Assembly (NCBI GenBank): GCA_025403435.1
Contig: CM046351.1
Location: forward strand, 434,001-498,000
DNA from: Artocarpus heterophyllus
Taxonomy: Eukaryota > Streptophyta > Magnoliopsida > Rosales > Moraceae
Reading direction: 5' to 3'
DNA: 64,000 nucleotides
Below are positions 14,112-23,649 of this stretch, one piece after another; position 1 is the first letter of the stretch, and each line of letters opens with the position of its first letter. Both the position numbers and the translations under genes were made by a program. The notes under the pieces were generated by a model. That model saw only the letters and a program-made list of their open reading frames with translations, was not told the origin of the DNA and did no database searches.

Positions 14112-15010
14112 ATAAAATTAATATTCATTCTCATAAAATTTTCCAACATCATCCATGCTTCAAATCAAGAAAATTACAAGTACACAGTTGCATTATACCA
14201 TCATACAAACATTCATGCTAAATTGAAAATTAAAGAATCTGCCTGACCCTGATAAATTCATAACTCAATAACTTAAAATTCATACATAATTCAAGCACCA
14301 AACTTGCTAGGGACAAAGTTAACATATAAAAATAATATCATGATTTTTTGTTGGTCATATAAATTCCATTTGATATCTAAAACAAGTCAAGAAAATTACA
14401 ACATCATGATTTTTCGTTGGTCATATAAAATTAATATTCATTTTCATAAAATTTTCCAACATCATCCATGTTTCAAATCAAGAAAATTACAAGTACACAG
14501 TTGCATTATACCATCATACAAACATTCATGCTAAACTGAAAATTAAAGAATCTGCCTGACCCTTATAAATTCATAGCTCAACAACTTAAAATTCATACAC
14601 AATTCAAGCACCAAACTTGGTAGGGACAAAGTTAACATATAAACATAATATCATGATTTTTTGTTGGTCATATAAATTCCATTTGATATCTAAAACAAGT
14701 CAAGAAAATTACAACATCATGATTTTTCGTTGGTCATATAAAATTAATATTCATTCTCATAAAATTTTCCAACATCATCCATGCTTCAAATCAAGAAAAT
14801 TACAAGTACACAGTTGCATTATACCATCATACAAACATTCATGCTAAACTGAAAATTAAAGAATCTGCCTGACCCTAATAAATTCATAACTCAATAACTT
14901 AAAATTCATACACAATTCAAGCACCAAACTTAGCAAGGACAAAGGTAACGTATAAAAATAATATCATGATTTTTTGTTGGTCATATAAATTCCATTTGAT
15001 ATCTAAAACA
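14112..15010. repeat. Tandem triplication of a 313-bp LTR segment
   Basis: The same segment starts at 14112, 14425 and 14738, an exact period of 313 bp; the third copy runs on into the normal LTR sequence. The other LTR has a single copy near 6247. Short ORFs repeated in it (14304-14534, 14617-14847) are by-products of the duplication, not genes. Confidence 0.92.
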
Positions 15011-16332
15011 AGTCGAAAAACATACAACACAAAATATGCCAGCAATAACAAATCAGTGAGCAGTCCTTACTTACATTCATATAATAAATTATCTACATCC
15101 TAAAATAATTCCACAAAAATCTTGCATGTAATAAACACCTAAAACTATAACATATTCAAAATTGGGCTTCAAATAAAATCAGGATATATCAAAACAATAC
15201 ATTGGAAAGTCAATGGTAAAACTAACTTTAAGTTTGAAAAAGTAGTGAGTATTCTTTAGTAAACATTTTCAAACAATTAAAATAAAATTACTTAGCCTCC
15301 AAAATTTTAATGACAACTTATTAACATACAAGTACAGTACCAAAAAAATTTTCATCACCAAATAAAATCATTTAGTCATACAAAAACATCACACAACAAG
15401 AAGTCCAGCAATTCATAGATATAATAGTCACAAAACCAAGTCTTAATGAAAATTCAATAACACATTAAATATCCATCATACCATCATGAGACTTTCCAGT
15501 TCGGTACTTAATATACACATGAATATGTTTGCCAAATTTTGGGTGCAAAATATCATTCATTTGCATTATGAACAACAACTATATTTTTATGCAACATGAC
15601 CAATCAACAATAATTTTCTGTGAGTGGTAGAGAGAAAAAAATTCATATCTCAACGTAGAAAAATCCAAATGACATGAAATCTTGAGGATCATCACATAAC
15701 ACATACCAAAATAACATACTAAAATCCCAGAGCAAATGGAAATTTGTAGACAAAGATATGGAGGTCGGATTACAAGTAGACTACAATTTCAAAAATACTG
15801 AGAGCGAGACTCTTACCTCAAAAAAAAAAATCTTCTCAAGCTTCCTTCGAATTCACCCAAAGAAAACTCAATATTTCTTCTAATTATTTGTAGCAAGAAT
15901 AATAATGGAGAAATCATGGAGAAAAGGAGAAAAAGGAGAGAGAGTTTCTGAGAAGAATTTTACGTGAAATGAGAATGACGTACAAGAGGAAGCTTATCTT
16001 TTCTATTATTATCAGAAATTTTCTAAAAATGTAGAAGGATAATCACATGTGTGATAGGGAGTGAAAAAGGAATAAAAATGGAGAAGGCTAATCATGTGTG
16101 TGATAGGGAGTGAAAAAAGAAAGTCAATTGATTTGTTCTACTTACTTATTTTTCACCTTTTCAAAATGGGAAACCTTATCAACTAATCCAATCAACCTAA
16201 AGTCAAACATTCAATTACCAAAATTAAGGAAAAAGGCCAAAAATATGCTAATCAATCAGAATTAATCATCCCATCATATCTAATCATCAATAATCATCAT
16301 TGTCACAAATTTTGGAGAGTGTCTGCTGACTA

Positions 16333-16480
16333 CTCGTCAGCCTTCTTCGGCCTGTCGATGGCTTACTTCGGCCTGCTGAAGTTGTGAAGTCTGGCCTTCT
16401 GATGAAATTTCATCGGCCTGCCGTTCCATGAGGGACAATTCGGCCTGCCAAACTTGAGGGATCGGCCTGCCGAACTGCCG
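16333..16480. repeat. Cluster of TCGGCCTGCCGA-like motifs (inverse orientation)
   Basis: About five copies or near copies of TCGGCCTGCCGA, the reverse complement of the motif at 13190-13380. It matches the cluster at 7811-7915 in the other LTR. In the sense of the element it lies within the first 370 nt of the LTR. Confidence 0.8.
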
Positions 16481-16699
16481 CACATACTCAAATACAACAA
16501 AATCTCGACTAATTGTTAAATATATATCATGCATGCAACATTATTGACATGAACACCTTGAGCACACCAATTTCACTTGACTGTCACCTGTCATAATACT
16601 CAAATAAAATATTCAGTAACATAAAATCATATAGGAAATACATAAAGTTGATTAAATATCTATCATAAACCATGACGTAAAAATTGGCAGGTGTTACAT

Positions 16700-18101
16700 T
16701 TTCCATGCCTGAGAATTGAGAAAACAGGTTGGGAATGAGGATTTGGACTCGAGGAGGCCGAGACCCGAGTATGAAAATTTCTAGATTTTTCCTAGTTCGG
16801 CAGGCCGAATTTCAAGTTCGACCGACCGGACTCATAATAGGTTTGGCAGGCCAAACCCAGATGGTCGGCAGGCCGAACTATGCAGTTCAGTAGGCCAGAC
16901 CTAGGAAACCGACAGGCCGACCGGGCTTTACAAAAATTGTCCTTTTTCACTTGTTTTTCCTATTTTAATACCCAGATTGAGATTTTAATATTATAGTATA
17001 ATTTTACGTATATAAATGGTACACTAGGACACCATGAGAAAGGTTAGTAGTGTAGAATATCCTAAGCTAGATATTGACGAACTTAGTTTATATTTAAGGT
17101 TATTTATGGTTCGTAGAGCTAACGTATAGCGAAGTGAGACTACGATGTTGAGTTGCGGTGCTGTATGTTAAGGTATGACTTCTACCTCTATCTTTGGTAA
17201 CCATATTTTACATGATTTTGACCTTAAAATGATTTCTTTCAAAATATATTTTCAATGAATGATTGAAAAGGGTTTTTATTAGTTGTTTTCATAAATAGTA
17301 GAATGAGGTAATTTTTATAATGAACCGCATAATGAATGTAAGTGAATATACTTAGTAAAATGAGATTTTAATAATTATAGAAATGCATAGATGGGCATGA
17401 TGTCATACTCAGAGATCGGGTCGTGTAGAGTGTGACCTTGAGGGTAGATCTCAAAACTCAACTGGGCCACTACGGTGGTGATACTTATGGTTTGCTCAAG
17501 AAAAGATAATCATATCCTTTCTGGTTGAATTTATAGTTTTTGGTAAGATTGATTTTATTGAATTTATTTATTCATTTATTTATTTAATTCTATTTTCTAA
17601 ATGTTTTCCTAAATGATAAATCTTATATTCAAATTAAATATTTTTAAAACCAAGCTTTATTGAGTGTTTCGCTCACTTTTTACAGTTTTCAAACCTTTCC
17701 CCTCTAGGTGGAATCTAGCTTAGGACTGACGAAGAGTCCACCGATTAGACTCATGAGCAGTAGATGATCCCAAGTAGGTTATTTGTATTAATTAATCAAG
17801 GCATATAATATTTTAATTTCCTTTTTCTTACTTTGGACCGTAGTTGAAGTTTTAATTATTATCGCCACTATGTGTATGCACAAGTTGTGGGCCCAATAGA
17901 ACCCGACATTTATTTCTTTTATTTTATTTTATTTTACTTTATGCTTGTCTATTTTATTATTTTAATAATCATTTAAAAAGTTTTAGATTTATCACATTTT
18001 TCATAATTAACTAAATTCTTTAATTTGTGGTTTTAATTAAAATTTAACTTAATTAACCTAATTAATCTGTCACGTTACCTCCTGAATTACGAGGCGTGAT
18101 A
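16700..18101 (+). repeat. Remnant LTR of a third gypsy-type element
   Basis: No coding sequence. It ends GAGGCGTGATA, like the GGGCGTGACA ends of many plant gypsy LTRs. It also has phrases common in such LTRs: TCGCTCAC...CCCTCTAGGTGGA near 17670-17720, and a GGGCCC...AACCCGACA stretch near 17890-17910. Its left end is cut by the minus-strand gypsy insertion at 16699. No matching internal region or second LTR is seen, so it may be a solo or truncated LTR. Confidence 0.6.
16797..16925. repeat. TCGGCAGGCCGA-like cluster in the third gypsy LTR
   Basis: About six copies or near copies of GGCAGGCCGA, the same motif as in the neighbouring but otherwise different LTR, and in the same sense relative to its own element. 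Confidence 0.8.
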
Positions 18102-18270
18102 GAAGGGGCTGACTTTCATGAGGTTTTTTCCCAGTAGTGAAGCATACTTCAATAAGGGTGCTATTAGCTCTTACAACGAAATTTGACATGGAGTTAAAGC
18201 AGTTGGATATAAAAACTGCTTTTCTTCTTAGGGAGTTGGAAGAAAGTATTTACATGAGCCAATTAGAAAG

Positions 18271-18552
18271 CTTGGAATTCAACAAGGAGTAGTGACTGTA
18301 TGGAGTGATGGTCAAAGTGCTATTTATCATACAAGGAATCAAGTGTTCCAGGAGAGAACTAAGCACATTGATGTAAGAAATCACTTTGTCAGGGAGATAA
18401 TTGATAAAGGCAATGTCAAAGTGGAAAAGATCAGCACAAGTGACAATCCTGCTAACGTGCTCACCAAGTCACTACCAGCTGTGAAGTTTGGTCAATGTTT
18501 GAAGAAGCTTCAAGTGGAAGTGTCTAATACTCAAACAAGCAGTAAAACTTAG
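18271..18552 (+). pseudogene. Copia RNase H C-terminal fragment
   Basis: The frame reads WSDGQSAIYH...RTKHIDVRNHFVREII...DNPANVLTKSLP, the conserved end of copia RNase H (KHIDVR.H.VRE and the A..LTK signature). It lacks everything N-terminal because of an internal deletion, so no active enzyme is expected. Confidence 0.85.
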
Positions 18553-18586
18553 AAGTAACATTTGCTAATTGTCTCAAGGTGGAGAT

Positions 18587-19026
18587 TGTTGAGAATCAAG
18601 ATAATTAGAACATGGTGATATAGCATGCTGACTAGAGTTAGATTAGCCAATCTGGTTGTGATAGTTAGTTTTTTATATGTGTTAGTGAGAAACCGGAATT
18701 ACAGACTCTCTATTACTTGTACATATGTGTAGGAGTTTGTTAGGATTTTTTTTGTTAATTTGGTAGAGAAAAATCTAAAAAGTGGGTTTCAAAGTAAATG
18801 AGAGAACAGAGTAGAGAGAAAGACAGGAATGATTTGGAGAGAGAAAACTGGAAAGGATGGATAAAGCTTTCAAAGTTGTGTTCTTGTGTAAGATCAATAA
18901 AGGCTGTCTAATTTTTCATGTGGTTCTTACGATCTGAGGAGGCCATGCCAAGTTGTTTTTTTTTTTTTTTGGTCTCTGAGATTCTTGTTTGTTCTGGTTT
19001 TGTGTTGTTGAAATTCTCATCAAACA
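18587..19026 (+). repeat. Copia 3' LTR (about 440 bp)
   Basis: It begins TGTTGAGAATC straight after the purine-rich GGTGGAGAT and ends GAAATTCTCATCAAACA, so the ends are near inverted repeats. Boundaries are inferred from these ends because no second copy is in the window. Confidence 0.65.
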
Positions 19027-21405
19027 CTTTTAAGACCAGAGCAGAAGCTGAGACGGAAAGCCTCGATCAAATTTCCATTGAAATTACGTAGAAGTTCAAG
19101 GTTTTGATCGATGTTGTTGCCTTTCAAGTAAGTCTGTGACAGAGTTAAGGTTAAAATTAATGAAGAAATATATTGGGTGAATTTGATGCCAGTAAAAAGT
19201 CAAGTGATGGAACAGGGGCTGTTAACTTTGACAACCGATCCACCTCCAACTCCATGCTAAATTGCTAATGCTGCTGCTTCTTCTTCTTCTTCTTCCCCTA
19301 AAGACAAAGCCCAACCAAATTCAGCTATACCGTTACTTTGGTCAAGTTAAAAGGGTGGTGGGAAGCATTGGTTAGAACCATTTTTACTATAACATATGAG
19401 AGTTTTATATTGTTACGATTGTTTTATTATTACTGTAGCATTTAAGAGCTTTATACTGTCTATAATTAAAAAAGTGATAAAAGCTTCCCTTCAAACACAC
19501 AGTCAGTTGGTGAAGAATACTATGATGTGAGTTCAAATATATTTTACCTGTACACGTATCGTTTGTATAGTTATTATTATTTTAAATAAAAAGTCCTCCT
19601 CATTCTCAAAAAGGATTTTCATCTTCTCGCCATTCAAAAAAGATTTTTCTTCTTTTTTCTTATTCTTTTAAGTTTTTGGTGAAAGATGAATTGGATAATT
19701 CCAAATCAAAGAAATTAAAAAAGGGCAGGATACACGATGTAAAAATTAAGCTACCATGGGGGCCTGATGCATTTTACTTCTTTTTTTTTTTCTTTTTTTA
19801 CCGAACATCCTTGTACTTCAAAGGAGTAATGACGAAACTTTCAATATATATAACGTCCAAAACAAAAACACTTTCAATATATATCTTTGTAATTCCAATA
19901 TTGCCTATGGTTTTTCTCAGAGATGTTAAATATGTCGGCTTGGTTTGGCCTATTTATATTAGGCCTAAATGTGTTTCATGTCGTGCTTGAGTCAACCTAT
20001 TTATTTATTACGTCGTATAAGACTATGCTTATTTATGGCGTCAAGCCTGAATATAATATGAAATCGCTTCAAGCCTGTCATATGTAATAAATGTATTGGG
20101 CTACACTCATTTAAAAGTCGTATAAGAGAAAATTAGGTCTTTTATTACTTTTTTAATACCATTAATGTTTTGTATTTTTTTTAAATCTTTGATTCATCTA
20201 CTTTTAACATAAAATATGTCCAAAGTTTTCTTACAAAAAATTGCACTAGTTAACTATTTCTTTCTCTTTTCCCTTACTGTATATTTTACACTCTTACCTC
20301 TCTCTGTCTCTTTCTCTCTCCTCTCTCTTTCTATTTTTTAAAATTAGTAAGTTTCAAATTTTTTTAATAGAAGTAATACAAATTAAATACGGTATCATAA
20401 AGCCGTATTTATCAAAAGTAATATTTATCAAATTGACCTATCATATTATATCTATTTCTTAATATGCCTTACTTGTGTTAGCCCATCAATCCGGCCCCTT
20501 TTTTGATGTGTCCAGTTTTGTCTCATATAATAACATTAATTAGTCAACTAATTTATTTAATATTATATATATGTATATTGTTCGTTCAGATAACGATAAT
20601 GTGAGCATTGATTTTTGCTTTACTAACAGTGCCCTCAACTTTTGAACCATTTGGAAGAAAATAGCACTTATTTCAAAAATTAGAAGTAAATAGGTTTTTA
20701 ATAAGTCGCAAGGATCGCGGTTTCTTCCTTGGGATTCTCGTTGTTGTCGTGGTTCTCCAGGTGTCAAAGGAGATTAATGGAGAGAGACGAGAAGCGAAGG
20801 AAATAGGAGATTGGGAAGGAGGAGAGAGAAGGGGGAGCTCGAAAGTTAGAAGGGGATAGAGAGTATAATAACCCTATTTATGTGGCCATTATTTTACTGT
20901 TAAAGCATACATTTATTAGGACTACTGCATTTTTTTAATTCTTAGGGATTAGCTTTACTTAAACCATTCTTATTTTGTTGCAACAAAAATTATAATATAA
21001 TGTATTAGCATAAAGATCCTAGAGTTATATGGACTAAGGCTGCTTTGTTACAACCTGGTCACCAAAATATATATATATTGTTTCATTAGTATTACATATA
21101 TTTAATAAAAAAGTTTTAATCAACAAAACAAAGTGCGGAATAAAATATGCACGGTATCCATTCTCTATCTCTACAATCATCCATCGTTATATCATCAGCC
21201 ATCAAACATATAGGAACTATAACTTGTAAAACATTTAAAAATATATGTATAATAAAACATGTATGAGCCATTTATGCTTATAAATGATCATATCTTATGA
21301 AAGTAATGGGCCCGAGTATTGTATCAGTCACGCGTGATCATTGGAAAGTTAGGGTTTGCAATGTTCCCAATAACGCGTGATCTAAATTGTCTTTACTATA
21401 ACATA
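19027..21405. other. AT-rich intergenic stretch, no gene seen
   Basis: It holds poly-T tracts, a TTC microsatellite near 19277-19300, a dispersed repeat copy at 19355-19465, and a purine-rich patch near 20700-20870. The few ORFs are short and low in complexity. I see no supported gene. Confidence 0.6.
19355..19465 (+). repeat. Dispersed repeat, copy 1 (MITE-like)
   Basis: It resembles the reverse complement of 34386-34505 over about 110 bp, for example GGTTAGAACCA...TTTTACTRTAACAT. Inside each copy a TACTRTARCATNTRAGAG segment occurs twice. It has no coding capacity. Confidence 0.7.
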
Positions 21406-22159
21406 AGCCTCCCTAGGGCTGCACAAAAATACCTGTAATCCGCCTACCTGCCTGCCCTGTCTCGCTCTGGGAGGTTATATGTCAAAACCGCCCTATTGAC
21501 AGGTGGGACAGTTTTAATCCGCTATTATTGACATGTGGTTGTGGATTGGAGTTTGAGACTGCGGTTTCAAACCGTCTCGTCCGTCTAAACATTATATATA
21601 TGTAATATAAATCTTAAAATTTTAAAGAATAAATGATAGGTTTATGTTCGACTTTTGAGTTTCTAAAACTATGAGCTTGAAGTTTGGATTTTTATTTTTT
21701 TTAGAATTTTTATTTTATTTTATTTTTTTAGAGGAGCATTTTGAATTTTAAAGTTTAGATATTAGAATTTAGAATATAGATGTTTTTGTAATTATTTATT
21801 AAGCTTTCTACATTTGGATGTTAGCTTATATCTAGGATCGTAATTTTGAATTATGATATATTTTGGACTCTAATTTTATATTTACAATACTTAGTCTAAG
21901 ATTCAAATTGCACTTATAAATGCTTACTTATCAATAATTATATTATTTTTTGTTGGTTACATTAAATATGTTGAGATATTAGTAAAGTCTACAAAAAAGA
22001 TAGGTATAAATACCAAACCGCCTAAAATGCTGCCCCAATCGCCATCAAAAAATCCGCCCAAGCCCCTTACATTTTGGGCCTAAACAGCCCAAGCCGCCCG
22101 CCATGAAACAAAACAGCCTAAACAGCCCAAGCCACCCGCCATGCACCCCTAAGCCTTCC
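21406..22159. mobile_element. Non-autonomous hAT element with 8-bp target duplication
   Basis: The element runs 21414-22151 (738 bp). Its ends are inverted repeats, TAGGGCTGCA on the left and TGCACCCCTA on the right, the form typical of plant hAT elements. Flanking 8-mers are AGCCTCCC (21406-21413) and AGCCTTCC (22152-22159), differing at one base. Subterminal repeats near the right end (CAGCCCAAGCCGCCCGCCATG and a variant) are probable transposase sites. No transposase ORF is present, so it would rely on one made elsewhere. Confidence 0.85.
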
Positions 22160-23639
22160 CGTCAATTGAGAGGTAGGTAGGACATGCAAACTTAACTTAA
22201 TCCTATAGGTTCTACTAGAATTGTTAATGTGTATGCAATATGACATGGCATCACATGTTATAACATAGACATTTATTTATGATTTTTATAAAACATTAAA
22301 TTATTTTATTTGATAACTATTCATACTATAAGCGAGATTCTTACTTACTTAATTTTCAGCAGTAGAATTCATTAACTCACTAAAATTTCAAATCCTCTAC
22401 TTTTAGATTTTGAAAGAGGATACCTATTAAAAGTATAATGTTAGCTTATCTTATGCTATGAAATTTAGCATAATAGTAAATGAATTAAATCCTTTCCTAA
22501 AACATAATTTCCTTTACTAAAAAGGATCATAATATTACTGTATTTATTGATTAAAACCTCATTATTTAGTTTTCTTTAATTGCCTTTACTAACCGTGCTA
22601 GAGTTGATAACTTAATTAACCAATTCATTATCTTAACCCTTTATTATCATTGTTGGGCTCGTAATTAAATAAGGCTCACTAATATCTAAACTATTGGCAT
22701 TCTAAATGTTAAACGATCGGAACTTTAATTTGAATATGGCTTTTAAGTTTGTATGGACATTGGACCCCTATATGGTGTAGTAATGTCGTGGCTTAGCTTA
22801 TTAGCTTCTATAATTTGTTTTAATTTTTTGTAAATTTAAAACCACCATAAATTGTATGTGAAAAATAGTTTTGTACACTTTCCTGATTAGACTATTTTCT
22901 TACAATTTTGTTTTAGAGTTTGTCAGAGAGAATTTTCAAAAATTTTCTCCACAAAAGTTTTCCTTTTCTTTTCGTCTCGTCGAGACCTAAAACTTTAAGT
23001 TTTTATAAAAATCAAATTCAAACTTCTCGTTGTTCGTTTTTCTCAAAAACAAAAACTGCAATATAGATGTTGCAACTGTTGCAACATCACTTGAAACATC
23101 TAACTGAATAATCTCATAAACCATCATAAATTACGCTGCAATTGTTACAGAACTGAGGGTTCATCAAAAACTAGACAGTTTTGAAATCCATACTACAGTG
23201 TCGCCACTCATGTTGCAACGTCACGTGCAACATTAAATGAAAAAGTTCCAGAAATCTATATTGATTGTATTCCAATTTTTACAAAATGTTAAGGAACAAT
23301 AAACTGGGTGGTTTCAATTCTAGAAAGTGAAAATCAAGCACTTTCTAATCAGAACACACTCTTCATAAATAAGGTTGCAACATCACATGCAACACTTAAT
23401 GAAAAGTGTTGATAACAACCATTGATTATACTGCGAGTGTAAAACAATAAAATGAGGTGAAAGTTTAGGTGGAAGTATGATATCACTTGGTTTTCTTACA
23501 GATTGTAGTGGTTGCATTAAGCAAAATGTAGGCTTCATTGTTGTTTATGTGAGATGCTGATTATTGCACTTTGTGATATGAGTTGAAAATATTTCAGGGG
23601 CAGGCAATGGCAAAACTTAATATTGGAAACTCAATTAAT
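22160..23639. other. AT-rich intergenic stretch with spaced GTTGCAAC repeats
   Basis: No gene is seen. Between 23078 and 23400 the phrase GTTGCAACRTCAC...CAACA occurs three times (starting 23078, 23212 and 23374), roughly 135-160 bp apart. This could be part of an undefined LTR or promoter-like repeat. Confidence 0.55.
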
Positions 23640-23649
23640 AACATTGGAA

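Larger units (their letters stand above)
5518..16699 (-). mobile_element. Ty3/gypsy retrotransposon, decayed, minus strand, host of a nested insertion
   Basis: Read on the minus strand the order is 5' LTR (16699-12966), tRNA-iMet primer site, gag, protease, RT, RNase H, integrase, polypurine tract (about 8136-8150) and 3' LTR (8135 to 5518, then broken by the plus-strand gypsy insertion). The remaining 550 bp or so of the 3' LTR should lie left of the window. Stops and frameshifts break the coding region throughout, so it is dead as an autonomous element. Confidence 0.92.
12966..16699 (-). repeat. 5' LTR of the minus-strand gypsy element (3.73 kb)
   Basis: On the plus strand it begins TGTAACACC and ends GGTGTTACA. 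It is unusually long, partly because of a three-copy 313-bp tandem repeat (14112-15010) and a small duplication around 16030-16120. Two GC-rich clusters of TCGGCAGGCCGA-like motifs lie near its two ends, in opposite orientation (13190-13380 and 16333-16480). Confidence 0.9.
18102..19026 (+). mobile_element. Internally deleted Ty1/copia remnant
   Basis: A short RT piece (about 18113-18270, reading through LKQLDIKTAFLL) is joined directly to the end of RNase H (LGIQQGVVTVWSDGQSA..., about 18271-18552). The middle of pol is missing. A 3' LTR follows. No 5' LTR is found; the left side abuts the gypsy LTR remnant. Confidence 0.8.

Noticed and set aside
14304..14847. Two nearly identical 76-codon ORFs in tandem
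   Set aside because: They are the same piece of a 313-bp LTR repeat read twice; no coding signature.
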